Source: Paenibacillus phytorum (lineage in GTDB: Bacteria; Bacillota; Bacilli; Paenibacillales; NBRC-103111). Taken from it: a DNA stretch of 64,000 nucleotides. The stretch's first letter is position 1, and each line of letters begins with the position of its first letter. The notes under the pieces are model-generated. The model ran no database searches, was not told the origin of the DNA, and saw only the letters and a list, made by a program, of their open reading frames with translations. The stretch is from positions 42,991 through 106,990 of the forward strand of contig NZ_WHOA01000220.1 of assembly GCF_013141715.1 (NCBI RefSeq), written 5' to 3'. A program made the position numbers and the translations under genes. This document shows, in pieces, positions 17,650 through 27,015 of this stretch.

Positions 17650-19165
17650 AGATAATGCGATTTATCGGTATGCGATTAAAACGATCATTCGTTGGGAAGA
17701 TTACGGTTTCCAAATAGTGTGCGAAGCACTCAATGGCGTGCATGCACTGGATCTTCTGCAGCATCAGCAGGTTGATCTTATTGTGACGGACATTTCGATG
17801 CCCGAAATGAACGGCATTGATCTTATCCAGCAAGTAAAGCAAAAGGATGCTTCCATCAAAATTGTGGCACTCAGTTCTTTTGATGATTTCCGATTCGTGA
17901 AGGAAGCCCTCAAGCTTGGGGCAGAGGATTATTTGTTAAAACATGACCTTGAACCTGATGCGCTGCAACAGCTATTAGAACAAATGAGCAGCAAGATTAT
18001 GGAAGATCATAGGCGGAGAAAACAAGCTAGTATTCGTGATGCCAGCTTTCAAGAGGTGCGCTGCCTGTTGGGGCGTAAGCTTCTCTTTGGCGAGTTGAAG
18101 CGAGCAGAGGACATCGAAGATCAAGCGAGCGCCGTTCATTTTCCAATTCATGGAGGTCCTACGGCAGTCGTTGTCATTGATGCTAGCTTTAAAGTCCTTG
18201 CGGATGGTTCTAAGGAAGAACAGTCAGCGCACACAAACATGGTTATACCGATTTCAGAGCGGAGAACTGCGGTCATTATCTATTTTCCGCAAGAGAAGAG
18301 TGAACACAAATGTATGGAGGAGGCTCTACGGCAAGCATCGCAGCTATATACCAGGATGAAGAAGCTCGGCTCTGCTACAGTGGGAATTAGCTCGATCGGC
18401 TACGGATTGAAGGATTGGGCAGTGCTATATAAGCAAGCGGAAACAGCCTTAGATCAATATGTTTATGAAGGAACGGGTCAACTCTACGCCTATACGTCCT
18501 TACAGATAAATGACAAGGTTGAAACGCTGGCCGGAATCACGATTCAGCCTCTGGTTGCAGCGATGAAAAGTGGTCTATTCACTGATGTTGAAACGCAATC
18601 TGAGCTTTTGTTTCAAAGCCTCATTCAGAGGAAGCCGCCTATATCCGAGCTGCGCAACCTGCTAGCAGAGTTAATGATGCAGCTGAGAACATTGGCAATG
18701 GAGAGGAACAGGTTCTCAGATCAGTTTGAACATGATTATAAACTGGTTAGCCAGGCGATAGAAGCCCTTCAGCCTCTGCAGCAAGTGAAGCCGTTATTTC
18801 TGAACTTGAATAAGCAAATTGCTGGGAATAAGGCTGAGCACACGATGATGCGGAAGGAAATCCAAGGAGCAATCGCCTATATGGAAGAGCACTATGCCGA
18901 AGACATCACGGTGGCAAGACTGGCGGATGTTCTCCATTTGAGCGCGAATTACTTATCCAATCTATTTAAAAGCGAGACGGGGATGCGGATCGTCGAATAT
19001 ATGAATCGATGTCGGATACAGAAGGCGAAACAGCTGCTTCAAGACCCTGCATGGAAAGTATATGAAGTCGCTGAGAAAACGGGATTTCAAGAAACTTCCT
19101 ACTTTTGCAAAGTATTTAAAGAGCTTGAAGGGAAAACGGTTAAGGAATTTAGGCGCAATGGTTAA
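17627..19165 (+). CDS. YesN-family response regulator (REC + AraC HTH)
   Basis: A 512-aa regulator. The receiver has AMIVEDNAIYR and phospho-acceptor D55 in IVTDISMPEMNG; the Lys is in EDYLLKHD. A variable middle region (residues ~130-400) resembles the YesN linker, and an AraC double helix-turn-helix occupies the C-terminal ~100 residues (VARLADVLHLSANYLSNLFK; VAEKTGFQETSYFCKVFKE). An ATG at 17621 and the longer frame from 17582 exist. ATG 17627 is chosen because AAGGAGG ends 7 bp upstream. The likely target is the nearby GH35/transporter operon starting 275 bp downstream or its own operon; no binding site was resolved. Confidence 0.9.
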   Translation: MLNAMIVEDNAIYRYAIKTIIRWEDYGFQIVCEALNGVHALDLLQHQQVDLIVTDISMPEMNGIDLIQQVKQKDASIKIVALSSFDDFRFVKEALKLGAEDYLLKHDLEPDALQQLLEQMSSKIMEDHRRRKQASIRDASFQEVRCLLGRKLLFGELKRAEDIEDQASAVHFPIHGGPTAVVVIDASFKVLADGSKEEQSAHTNMVIPISERRTAVIIYFPQEKSEHKCMEEALRQASQLYTRMKKLGSATVGISSIGYGLKDWAVLYKQAETALDQYVYEGTGQLYAYTSLQINDKVETLAGITIQPLVAAMKSGLFTDVETQSELLFQSLIQRKPPISELRNLLAELMMQLRTLAMERNRFSDQFEHDYKLVSQAIEALQPLQQVKPLFLNLNKQIAGNKAEHTMMRKEIQGAIAYMEEHYAEDITVARLADVLHLSANYLSNLFKSETGMRIVEYMNRCRIQKAKQLLQDPAWKVYEVAEKTGFQETSYFCKVFKELEGKTVKEFRRNG

Positions 19166-19234
19166 TTGTTCAAGATGAATGATTATAAATTCTGTGAATT
19201 ATATAAGAAATCAGTGTTATATAGAATGCAAGGG

Positions 19235-19268
19235 GCTGCGAATTCGGATAAAATTCGGAGCTTTTTTT
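19235..19268 (+). terminator. Terminator after YesN gene
   Basis: The stem GCTGCGAATT/AATTCGGAGC, with one mismatch, is followed by T7 about 70 bp after the stop. Confidence 0.75.
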
Positions 19269-19325
19269 GTTTTGAGTGGGGCTATATCTTCGTAGTTTTG
19301 TTATATAACTTGATGTTTCTTTCAA

Positions 19326-19339
19326 TGTAAGCGCTTTTA
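19326..19339 (+). promoter_or_regulatory. cre-like site upstream of GH35 operon
   Basis: TGTAAGCGCTTTTA matches the CcpA cre consensus except at the next-to-last base. A TATACT -10-like hexamer follows within 10 bp, so the site overlaps the probable -35 region. CcpA control is inferred. Confidence 0.5.
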
Positions 19340-19390
19340 AAACAACTTATACTAACTTCATAAAGAACAGCAGCTAGACACCCCTCGCGG

Positions 19391-19406
19391 ATGAAACGGG
19401 TTTCAT
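19391..19406. promoter_or_regulatory. Palindromic operator candidate ATGAAAC-GG-GTTTCAT
   Basis: A perfect 7-bp inverted repeat with a 2-bp centre lies 34 bp upstream of the GH35 start and about 20 bp before its ribosome site. GAAAC/GTTTC arms are typical of LacI-family operators. The LacI gene at the end of this operon (25906-26919) is the natural candidate regulator. Confidence 0.5.
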
Positions 19407-19439
19407 AAATGAATGAGGGTAGATCAAGGAGGTTAGCCA

Positions 19440-22232
19440 TTGTATTTATCAAAAAGTGAAGAAGCAGTGATTCAATTATCGTCAGAAGCACTGCGTATAG
19501 ATGGAAAGTCAGAAATTATACTTTGTGCCTCCTTATTTTATTTTCGATTACCACGGGGTTTATGGAAAGAGAGACTAAATAAAGTTAAAGCCTTTGGATA
19601 TAACGCTATTGATGTGTACTTTCCGTGGAATCATCATGAGACGGTGGAGGGGGTTTGGGATTTTACCGGAGAGAAGGATGCGGCTCAGTTTCTACAGGAT
19701 GCTGCGGATGCAGGACTGTGGGTGATTGCACGACCAGGGCCGTATATTTGCTCGGAATGGGATGGGGGAGCACTCCCCGCTTATCTTTTCGTGAAAGAAA
19801 GTCTTCGCTTGAGGGATAACGATCCTGCCTTCTTGCGGCATGTGGCCAGGTGGTATGAACAAATTCTTCCCATCCTGAAGAAATATGAAACGGGTCAGGG
19901 AGGCACCATCATTGCTGTCCAATTAGACAACGAGCTTGATTTCTATCCTTGCTCTGATCCCAAAGGGTATATCTCGGCGCTAAGAGATTTAGCTTTGCAG
20001 CATGGGATAACAGTGCCGCTCATTGCTTGCGCCGGACAAGGCGGCTTGTATGAGGCTTCTGGTTTTGCTGAAGGCGTGGTGCCAACATGTAACTTCTATC
20101 CAAATGACCAAGACCCTGCTTTCGAAGAAAAGGTGCTCTTCTACAGAGAGGAGTTGGCTCGTCGGGGGCTGCCCTTACTCGTCACGGAGACGAATCGTTC
20201 GCACTTCCTGCTTCGCAGATTGTTATCGGCAGGAGCGAAGCTGCTCGGTCCCTACTTACAGGCTTCAGGAACGAATTTTGGCTTTACCAATGCAGCTAAC
20301 AATTGGGGAAATCCTCTTTCTTTTCTTACCTCGGACTATGATTTCCATGGGATGATAACACCTGAAGGACACATTCGAGAGGAAGCTTATGAAGGAAGAA
20401 TGCTGCATCGTGTGATTCAAACGTATGGCGCTTCCTTGGCGGAGGCGAAACCTGAGCTTACGAGTAGTGCCTCAACCCCTTATCGGTTAGCGTTAAAGCA
20501 AGGCGGCGAGCTGCTCTTCTTATGCCAAGTAAACGAACAAGATGAAGACGCTTACTTTCACGTGGCGGAAGATGTCATACCCCGATATACCACACTTGTC
20601 GCCAAAGCAAGCCGCTGTCCAATTCTTCCCGTGCAAGTGCCCTTGCAGACTTGGGGGATCGCTGAAGGGACACTGGCCTACGCTACTGCAGAACTGCTGT
20701 TGGTGAAGCAGCTTGAGCAGCGCACACTGTTCGTGTTTCATACGGATGGCGAAGGCGAAATTCATCTCTGCTTTAACACGGAGGTGCAGACGGAGGCTGG
20801 CACGATGACAGTACACGATGCCGAAGCAGGAGATCAGGTAACGGTATCCTTTCAATCAGGCGAGCAAGAGAGATCAGCACGGATTCGCTTACTAAACGGT
20901 CACGTTATCGAATTGATCGGAATGAGTCGTTCACGTGCTTTGCTGTTAGAAAATGTGGATGATGCAGGCGAGCTGCACGTTGGCGAATGGGTTGAACGAG
21001 TCTCGGAAAGCCGCGAAGTTGAACTCAGCTGGTCACAAAGCTTAGTGAATCCCTTGGATACACTAGCTGATGAAAGTATATCGATCGGTGATACTGCCGA
21101 TTATCTGGAGAAGCATGGTGTTTACCGAGGTTTCGCCTGGTACACCTCGCAATTATCACTGCCGCTTGAGAAAAGCCGTCTTGGCCTTATTGTTCAACAG
21201 GCAAGTGATGTCGTTTCCGTCTATACCGGTGAAACGTACCTTGGTACAGCAACACCGGGAGGAGGAAGTCACTTCCTTCCGATTCCTTCCGGTTCGCGCG
21301 TAGAGCCAAATCTGGTTGCTCGTGTTGAGATTTGGGGACATACCAATTTCCATGATACGAATTTGCCGGGTCTGCACTTAAACGCACTGAAAGGGCTAAC
21401 GGGCATAGTTGGAGTAACGTCGGTTAGGGAAATAAACCAAAACTGGCGATTCAAGCTTATGCAATATGGAGAAGACAAGGACGATTACGCAGCATCAGAC
21501 TATGACGATCAACAATGGCCGATTGTAAGTGTTGGAGGGTGGCTCTCCGCAGAACAGCCCGCCCATCAATGCTACCGTAAACAAGTAAAGCTGTCGAAAG
21601 AAGCGGATACCTGGATTCTCCACACGCCTGGTAATTTCTCACACGCCTACGCTTACGTGAATGGGCACGCACTCGGACAATTGAATCCGCTCAATCCGTA
21701 TCTCGATATTACGCCTTATGTAAAGGCAGGAGTTACGGCAACGTTAACGCTATTTCTGGATAAAACATATGGTTCCCTTAGCGGCAATATACGTCTATAC
21801 GAAGGAACCGCCGCTAAACAGTGGACATTATCCTCTTGTCAGGAGAATGGCTTACTGCAGCATGCCAAAGCGTCGGCGCTTAAGGCTCTCCCCGTAGAAG
21901 GAGCTATCTCCTTGATACCGGGTACTCTGTCATGGCTATATGGTGACCTCCATCATGATAACCAAGGATTAGGCTGGAGGGTTTATGTCAAAGGCAGCAA
22001 CATGAAGCTGACCGTGTTCTTCAACGGACACCTAGTTGGCCGCCTGTGGACGCAAGGCGGTGCCAACAGACCGATATTCCGTGGCGGCAGCGATGAATCC
22101 TTTTATTTACCTGGACCGTGGTTTCAGGGTGGCGAATCGGGCAATGAAATAGCCATCTTACTGGAAGCGGTATCGGACTCTGAGGATGCCTTGTTAGAGC
22201 CTCTTCGCTTTGTACCCGTAGCCGCAGATTAA
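19440..22232 (+). CDS. GH35-family beta-galactosidase-like glycoside hydrolase
   Basis: A 930-aa glycosidase. The N-terminal TIM barrel has the GH35 landmarks AIDVYFPWNHHE and ARPGPYICSEWDGGALPAYL. The catalytic acid/base is E165 in VQLDNELDFY, where the usual EN is DN, and the likely nucleophile is E250 in LLVTETN. Beta-rich C-terminal domains typical of large GH35 enzymes make up residues ~400-930. No signal peptide is present, so it acts on imported oligosaccharide. Start TTG 19440 follows AAGGAGGT by 6 bp. It is the first gene of an operon with two permeases and a binding protein, which supplies the substrate. The atypical acid/base neighbourhood suggests a substrate other than simple lactose. 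Confidence 0.87.
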   Translation: MYLSKSEEAVIQLSSEALRIDGKSEIILCASLFYFRLPRGLWKERLNKVKAFGYNAIDVYFPWNHHETVEGVWDFTGEKDAAQFLQDAADAGLWVIARPGPYICSEWDGGALPAYLFVKESLRLRDNDPAFLRHVARWYEQILPILKKYETGQGGTIIAVQLDNELDFYPCSDPKGYISALRDLALQHGITVPLIACAGQGGLYEASGFAEGVVPTCNFYPNDQDPAFEEKVLFYREELARRGLPLLVTETNRSHFLLRRLLSAGAKLLGPYLQASGTNFGFTNAANNWGNPLSFLTSDYDFHGMITPEGHIREEAYEGRMLHRVIQTYGASLAEAKPELTSSASTPYRLALKQGGELLFLCQVNEQDEDAYFHVAEDVIPRYTTLVAKASRCPILPVQVPLQTWGIAEGTLAYATAELLLVKQLEQRTLFVFHTDGEGEIHLCFNTEVQTEAGTMTVHDAEAGDQVTVSFQSGEQERSARIRLLNGHVIELIGMSRSRALLLENVDDAGELHVGEWVERVSESREVELSWSQSLVNPLDTLADESISIGDTADYLEKHGVYRGFAWYTSQLSLPLEKSRLGLIVQQASDVVSVYTGETYLGTATPGGGSHFLPIPSGSRVEPNLVARVEIWGHTNFHDTNLPGLHLNALKGLTGIVGVTSVREINQNWRFKLMQYGEDKDDYAASDYDDQQWPIVSVGGWLSAEQPAHQCYRKQVKLSKEADTWILHTPGNFSHAYAYVNGHALGQLNPLNPYLDITPYVKAGVTATLTLFLDKTYGSLSGNIRLYEGTAAKQWTLSSCQENGLLQHAKASALKALPVEGAISLIPGTLSWLYGDLHHDNQGLGWRVYVKGSNMKLTVFFNGHLVGRLWTQGGANRPIFRGGSDESFYLPGPWFQGGESGNEIAILLEAVSDSEDALLEPLRFVPVAAD

Positions 22233-22250
22233 TTTGGAAGGAGAGTACGC

Positions 22251-23225
22251 ATGAAAACTGCCATCTCAGCAAGCTCATTAGAAGGGGCGCCTATTGTTGT
22301 CAAAAAGCGTGTAACCCCATTGCGCAGATTTTGGTCGTATCGAACATTAGTCCTCATGTGTGTTCCTGCGATTTTATTTTTCCTAGTCATGTCGTACCTT
22401 CCAATGCCAGGGCTTTATCTCGCATTCATTAATTATAACTATACGGCGGGGATCTTCGGCAGTCAGTTCGTTGGGTTTGACAACTTCAAATTTCTAGTGA
22501 CCTCAGGGGCACTTTGGAAATTAACGTTTAATACGATTGCTTATAATTTAGCTTTTATTATATTTGGGAATATTTTGCAGATTGGAATTGCCATTTTGCT
22601 GAACGAGCTTCGTAAAAAGTGGTTTAAGAAGCTTTCACAATCACTGATGTTCCTGCCTTTTTTCATCTCCTTCGTGCTTGTTGGGCTTATTGCCTATAAC
22701 ATTCTCAGTTATGACTTTGGACTGCTCAATGGGATTCTCAAATCGTTCGATTGGGAGCCGCTTAAGACGTACTCGAATCCAACGATCTGGCCTTTTATCA
22801 TCGTCATTACATTTCTTTGGCAGTCGACAGGGTACGGCTCCATTGTCTATTTCGCAGCGATAATGGGATTGGACTCGGAGATTGTAGAAGCCGCAGAAAT
22901 TGATGGGGCGAATGCCCTGCAGCGAATTCGCTATATCGTGCTTCCTTGGCTGAAGCCAACTTTCATTATTTTGCTGCTGTTCTCACTAGGCGGTATTCTC
23001 CGAGGGAACTTTGGATTGTTCTATAACTTAGTCGGAGCCAACAATACAGCCCTTTTTAATGCGACAGATATTATTGAAACGTTCGTGTTCCGCTCTTTGA
23101 TGAACAATTTTAACTTTTCGCTAGGAAGCGCTGTCAGTCTTTATCAGTCCGTGTTTGGCTTCTTTATTGTCATCACAGCCAATTGGCTGGTTAAGAAAGT
23201 TTCGCCTGAAAACACGCTGTTCTAA
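22251..23225 (+). CDS. Carbohydrate ABC transporter permease, LplB-like
   Basis: A 324-aa inner-membrane permease of the CUT1 type with six predicted membrane segments after a cytoplasmic N-terminus. The ATPase-coupling loop EAAEIDGANALQRIRYIVLPW-like motif is present (EAAEIDGAN seen directly). It starts 18 bp after the GH35 gene with GGAGAG upstream, and forms the first half of the channel with the next gene. In Paenibacillus, LplB/YtcP/LipO-type systems import plant-derived oligosaccharides and borrow a shared MsmX-type ATPase; no ATPase gene is present here. Confidence 0.9.
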   Translation: MKTAISASSLEGAPIVVKKRVTPLRRFWSYRTLVLMCVPAILFFLVMSYLPMPGLYLAFINYNYTAGIFGSQFVGFDNFKFLVTSGALWKLTFNTIAYNLAFIIFGNILQIGIAILLNELRKKWFKKLSQSLMFLPFFISFVLVGLIAYNILSYDFGLLNGILKSFDWEPLKTYSNPTIWPFIIVITFLWQSTGYGSIVYFAAIMGLDSEIVEAAEIDGANALQRIRYIVLPWLKPTFIILLLFSLGGILRGNFGLFYNLVGANNTALFNATDIIETFVFRSLMNNFNFSLGSAVSLYQSVFGFFIVITANWLVKKVSPENTLF

Positions 23226-23273
23226 TTCAACATGTTAGTGTTCGTCACTTTAGATCGGTTAGGAGGGACATAT

Positions 23274-24182
23274 GTGGAACAAGTCATCGCACGTCAAAGG
23301 GGAACTGATTTCTCCTCGGTGGCCATTCGGTTATTCGGCTATTGCTTTATTGGTCTATTTGCAATCTTCTGTTTAGTACCTTTTCTTCTTGTCCTTGGGA
23401 CTTCGTTCACAGCAGAGAAGTCGATCACTTTACACGGCTACAATTTATGGCCCAAAGAGTTCAGTACGTTTGCTTATAAAATTGTCTTCGAGAACCCTGG
23501 CGTCATCATCGGCTCTTATGGGGTCACGCTCGGCATTACGCTGATTGGAACAACCATTGGACTATTTATCGTAGCCATGACGGGTTATTCCTTGCAGCGT
23601 CCTGATTTCCCTTATCGAAATCGGATCTCCTTCTTCATTTACTTTACAACGTTGTTTCAAGGCGGGGTTGTCCCCTTTTACTTAATTATGACGCAGTGGC
23701 TGCATCTGAAGGATAACTATTTGGCTGTCCTGCTGCCCGGATTGATGAGCCCTTTTCTCATTATTATGATGAAAAGCTTCGTTAGGTCCATCCCGCATGC
23801 GATTACAGAATCGGCCAAAATGGACGGGGCTGGTGATTTCAAGATTTTCACCAAGCTCATCCTGCCTATGACAACACCGGCGCTTGCTACCATTGGATTG
23901 TTTATTGCTTTGGGTTATTGGAACGAATGGTACAATGCGATGCTGTTCCTATCACCCGATTTGAAGTATAGACCGCTTCAATTGTTCCTGTACAACGTTG
24001 TAACAAGTGCCGATTTTATCAAAAACTCATCGGTCTCCTCCAATGTACAGCCTAGGGATATGCCGCTGGAGTCCATGAAAATGGCTACCGCTGTTGTCGC
24101 AACAGGACCGGTCATTCTATTTTATCCGATGGTACAGAAATATTTTATCCAAGGTATTACCGTTGGTGCTGTAAAAGGCTAA
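23274..24182 (+). CDS. Carbohydrate ABC transporter permease, YtcP/LplC-like
   Basis: A 302-aa partner permease with six membrane segments. The EAA loop is seen as ITESAKMDGAGDFKIFTKLI, and the C-terminal tail YFIQGITVGAVKG is the family hallmark. The frame is open from 23232, but GTG 23274 is preferred because GGAGGG lies 7 bp upstream. It lies between its LplB-like partner and the binding protein in one operon. Together with the lipoprotein it should form the importer feeding the GH35 enzyme. Confidence 0.9.
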   Translation: MEQVIARQRGTDFSSVAIRLFGYCFIGLFAIFCLVPFLLVLGTSFTAEKSITLHGYNLWPKEFSTFAYKIVFENPGVIIGSYGVTLGITLIGTTIGLFIVAMTGYSLQRPDFPYRNRISFFIYFTTLFQGGVVPFYLIMTQWLHLKDNYLAVLLPGLMSPFLIIMMKSFVRSIPHAITESAKMDGAGDFKIFTKLILPMTTPALATIGLFIALGYWNEWYNAMLFLSPDLKYRPLQLFLYNVVTSADFIKNSSVSSNVQPRDMPLESMKMATAVVATGPVILFYPMVQKYFIQGITVGAVKG

Positions 24183-24224
24183 CGCAAAGCATATACCAAA
24201 ATGATTATGGGGAGGCAAATCCGT

Positions 24225-25832
24225 ATGTTCAAGAGAAAAAAGAAAGCGCTTAGTGTAGCTCTGGCAGCAACGCTTGCTGTAAGCTTGACGGCGTGCACCA
24301 CACCTAGCAGTACAGGAACTAGCTCCACGGATAAAGCGACAGCGACTACTGCGGCAACAGGGACATCAGCACCATCCGGCAAAATTGACACCTCCGAGTT
24401 CCAAACGATTTCCTACGTGATGTTGGGGGATAAGCCAAAGAATGGTCAATTTGAAAAGGTGATGGAGAAGGTCAACGCTCTTTTAAAACAAAAAGTAAAT
24501 GCGAAACTGGAAATTAAATGGGTTGAATGGGCTGATTGGCAAACCAAATATAATCTATTACTAGCATCGGGAGAACCTGTTGATTTGATCACGGTTGCGA
24601 CCGATTGGTTGGATACGTGGCAGAATGCACAAAAAGGTGCTTTCCAGCCGCTGGATAAGCTGCTTCCTGTGTATGCGCCGTTAACTTGGAAGGAAGTACC
24701 GCCAGAGAACTGGGCTGAGACGAAGTACAAGAATCAGATCATGCTGATTCCTGAAGATCATTACACACAGTGGGTCAATCACGGCTTCTTGTATCGTGGC
24801 GATTGGGCGAAGGAGTTCGGGATCACGGCGCCGATTACAGATTGGAAGACGCTGGAGACCTATTTCCAAGGTGTCAAGGATAAGAAGCCAGGCGTTGTTC
24901 CTTGGGATACGAATGGTACCGCCGGTGGTAATATTGCCGGTTACATCAATTCCTACACAGATGCGATTGAACTTCCGATCAGCACAGGTTTATTCAGTCT
25001 AATCTATGGCAAATCGTATGATGAGAAGTATAAAGCTTACAGCCCTTTTCTTGATAATACTTTTGTTGATTTTGCTAAATTGATGAAGAGTTGGGGCGAC
25101 AAAGGCTTCTGGCGTGAGGACGTGCTGAACTATAAGGGAGATAACCGTTCAGAGCTTGAGGCTGGTAAGACAAGCGTTGATCAGCATCACACGCAAACAT
25201 TCCTTGGCGAACGTATCAAAATGGATAAGCTGCAGCCAGGTTCAGAGCTCCAGTTCTTCCCATTCTCGGCCACACGCAACAATCTCGTATCCATGTCGAT
25301 CACGCACGGCGGGACTTCTCTTGGTGCGAAAAGCAAGCATCCAGAGCGCGCTCTGATGGTCTACGAGCTGATTCGTCAAGACCCGGAAGTGTATCGTTTG
25401 ATGAATTACGGCTTGGAAGGCGTGCAGTACGTCATCAAAGATGGCAAACGTTTCCGTCCAGATGGCTATGATGTGCAAAGAGACGAATTCTATTCCAACT
25501 TCTGGGGTGGACGCATCGATAAGAATGAAATTCCAGATGGTAATGATTGGTCTGGAAAAGGCGCGCTTTATGCGTCCTATGACAAAATCAAAAAGCCATT
25601 CCCATATGGCCGATTCGTTTTCGATAAGGGACCTGTATCAAATGAGTTGACAGCCGTTACCCAAGTTGTTGGACAAATGGGACCTGCGATTCTTTATGGC
25701 AAAGCGGGTGACCCTGTCAAAGCGGTTGATGATTTCCGCGCGAAGTTGAAAACAGCAGGTTTTGATAAGCTGATGGCTGAAGTCCAAAAACAATTGGATG
25801 CCTTCAAAGTCGCAGTAGAAAGCAGCAAATAA
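24225..25832 (+). CDS. Extracellular solute-binding lipoprotein, LipO/YtcQ-like
   Basis: A 535-aa lipoprotein, the longer binding-protein class that accompanies LplB/YtcP permeases. The basic N-terminus MFKRKKK precedes a signal peptide ending in LTAC with C24 lipidated. A Ser/Thr/Ala-rich linker (residues ~26-52) tethers the mature domain. Aromatic-rich segments such as VEWADWQTKYNLLLASGE fit an oligosaccharide pocket. An upstream ATG at 24201 lacks a ribosome site; ATG 24225 follows GGGGAGG. It is the last gene of the GH35/permease operon and is followed by a terminator. Confidence 0.9.
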   Translation: MFKRKKKALSVALAATLAVSLTACTTPSSTGTSSTDKATATTAATGTSAPSGKIDTSEFQTISYVMLGDKPKNGQFEKVMEKVNALLKQKVNAKLEIKWVEWADWQTKYNLLLASGEPVDLITVATDWLDTWQNAQKGAFQPLDKLLPVYAPLTWKEVPPENWAETKYKNQIMLIPEDHYTQWVNHGFLYRGDWAKEFGITAPITDWKTLETYFQGVKDKKPGVVPWDTNGTAGGNIAGYINSYTDAIELPISTGLFSLIYGKSYDEKYKAYSPFLDNTFVDFAKLMKSWGDKGFWREDVLNYKGDNRSELEAGKTSVDQHHTQTFLGERIKMDKLQPGSELQFFPFSATRNNLVSMSITHGGTSLGAKSKHPERALMVYELIRQDPEVYRLMNYGLEGVQYVIKDGKRFRPDGYDVQRDEFYSNFWGGRIDKNEIPDGNDWSGKGALYASYDKIKKPFPYGRFVFDKGPVSNELTAVTQVVGQMGPAILYGKAGDPVKAVDDFRAKLKTAGFDKLMAEVQKQLDAFKVAVESSK

Positions 25833-25842
25833 GGATTAAGAT

Positions 25843-25877
25843 ATCGAAGGTCTGTTTCTGAACAGGCCTTCGATCTT
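25843..25877 (+). terminator. Terminator after binding-protein gene
   Basis: The 14-bp stem ATCGAAGGTCTGTT/AACAGGCCTTCGAT has a 4-nt loop and a short T tract. It separates the transporter operon from the LacI gene. Confidence 0.8.
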
Positions 25878-25905
25878 TACATTTTGACGTAACGGAGAGT
25901 GTATC

Positions 25906-26919
25906 TTGGAATCTATAACCGTCTATGATATTGCCCGAGAAGCGAACGTTTCCGTCGCGACGGTTTCCCGAGTTCTCAATGATACCGCACCCGTTCGAAC
26001 ATCGACTAGGCAGAAGATTATGGCGATTATTGAAAAACATAAGTTTCAGCCCAATGCGTTGGCACGCAGTCTGGTGAATAAGAAAACGGGCATGATTGGC
26101 GTGTTATTCCCAGATAGCAGTAATATGTTTTTCCCTGAGGTGTTCGGAGGCGCAGAGAGAGCTGCGATGAAGCTCGGATTCACACTCTTTCTATGTAATA
26201 CATTCAGCAACTTCAGCAGAGAATCTGAATATTTAAATCTGCTTTGCGAAAGGCAGGTGGAAGGACTCATTTTCATGGGTGGACGAATTAATTCACGTCA
26301 TTGCCCCGAGCTGCTCGTACAGGAAGTCGTGGATATCCAGAAGAGAATTCCAATTGTCTTGATTAACGGCAGTCTTCCGGGTCATCCCTGTCATCGGGTA
26401 AAAACGGACGAATATGCGGGTACCCAGCTCATTATGCAGCACCTTATTGATCGCGGGCATCGAAGCATCGGCTTCTTGGGGGGAAGCGCTGAAACGACAA
26501 CAACGATGGAAAAGCTGCAAGCCTACAAAAGTACGCTAGGAGCGAATGATCTCCCTTTTCGCAAACAAATCGTACGCTTGGGAGACTTCTCTATGGAATG
26601 TGGCCGCAAGCTGATGGACCAGCTCCTTTCCATGCCAAATTGCCCAACGGCCTTTCTTTGTATTAACGATTACGTGGCCATTGGTGCTATGAAAGCGGCT
26701 ATTTCTCATGGACTGCGTATTCCGGAGGATATCGCCATTGCAGGGTTTGATGACACCCAATTAGCTGCTGCGATGAACCCCGAACTGACAACCGTTTCGC
26801 AGCATAGTGAAGAGCTTGGGAGCCAAGCGATGGCATTATTATCGAGATTGATTCAGAAGGAAAAGGTGAAGAAGCTGACGGTTCTGGAGCCTAAGCTCAT
26901 TGTAAGGCAGAGTACATAA
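25906..26919 (+). CDS. LacI-family transcriptional regulator
   Basis: A 337-aa repressor. The DNA-binding head is residues 3-50 (VYDIAREANVSVATVSRVLN, hinge helix in PNALARSLV), and the periplasmic-binding-like effector domain follows, with GMIGVLFPDSS opening the first lobe and IAIAGFDDTQLA near the end. TTG start with a GGAG site. It directly follows the GH35/ABC operon after a terminator, so it most likely controls that operon, perhaps through the ATGAAAC-GG-GTTTCAT palindrome at 19391. The effector is presumably a product of the GH35 reaction. Confidence 0.88.
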   Translation: MESITVYDIAREANVSVATVSRVLNDTAPVRTSTRQKIMAIIEKHKFQPNALARSLVNKKTGMIGVLFPDSSNMFFPEVFGGAERAAMKLGFTLFLCNTFSNFSRESEYLNLLCERQVEGLIFMGGRINSRHCPELLVQEVVDIQKRIPIVLINGSLPGHPCHRVKTDEYAGTQLIMQHLIDRGHRSIGFLGGSAETTTTMEKLQAYKSTLGANDLPFRKQIVRLGDFSMECGRKLMDQLLSMPNCPTAFLCINDYVAIGAMKAAISHGLRIPEDIAIAGFDDTQLAAAMNPELTTVSQHSEELGSQAMALLSRLIQKEKVKKLTVLEPKLIVRQST

Positions 26920-26986
26920 TGAGGAAGAAGCGCGCTGACTCAGCAAGCAGTGGCAGTTGGTTAAACAGTAGGATAGAAGTAATGCG

Positions 26987-27015
26987 AAGTCCGAGGGTTA
27001 AGACTCCTCGGACTT
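26987..27015. terminator. Bidirectional terminator between LacI and GNAT genes
   Basis: The perfect 10-bp stem AAGTCCGAGG/CCTCGGACTT lies between convergent genes; its right edge touches the GNAT stop region. Confidence 0.75.

Noticed and set aside
26046..26760. Several minus-strand frames inside the LacI gene
   Set aside because: All are shadows of the well-supported plus-strand gene and lack ribosome sites.
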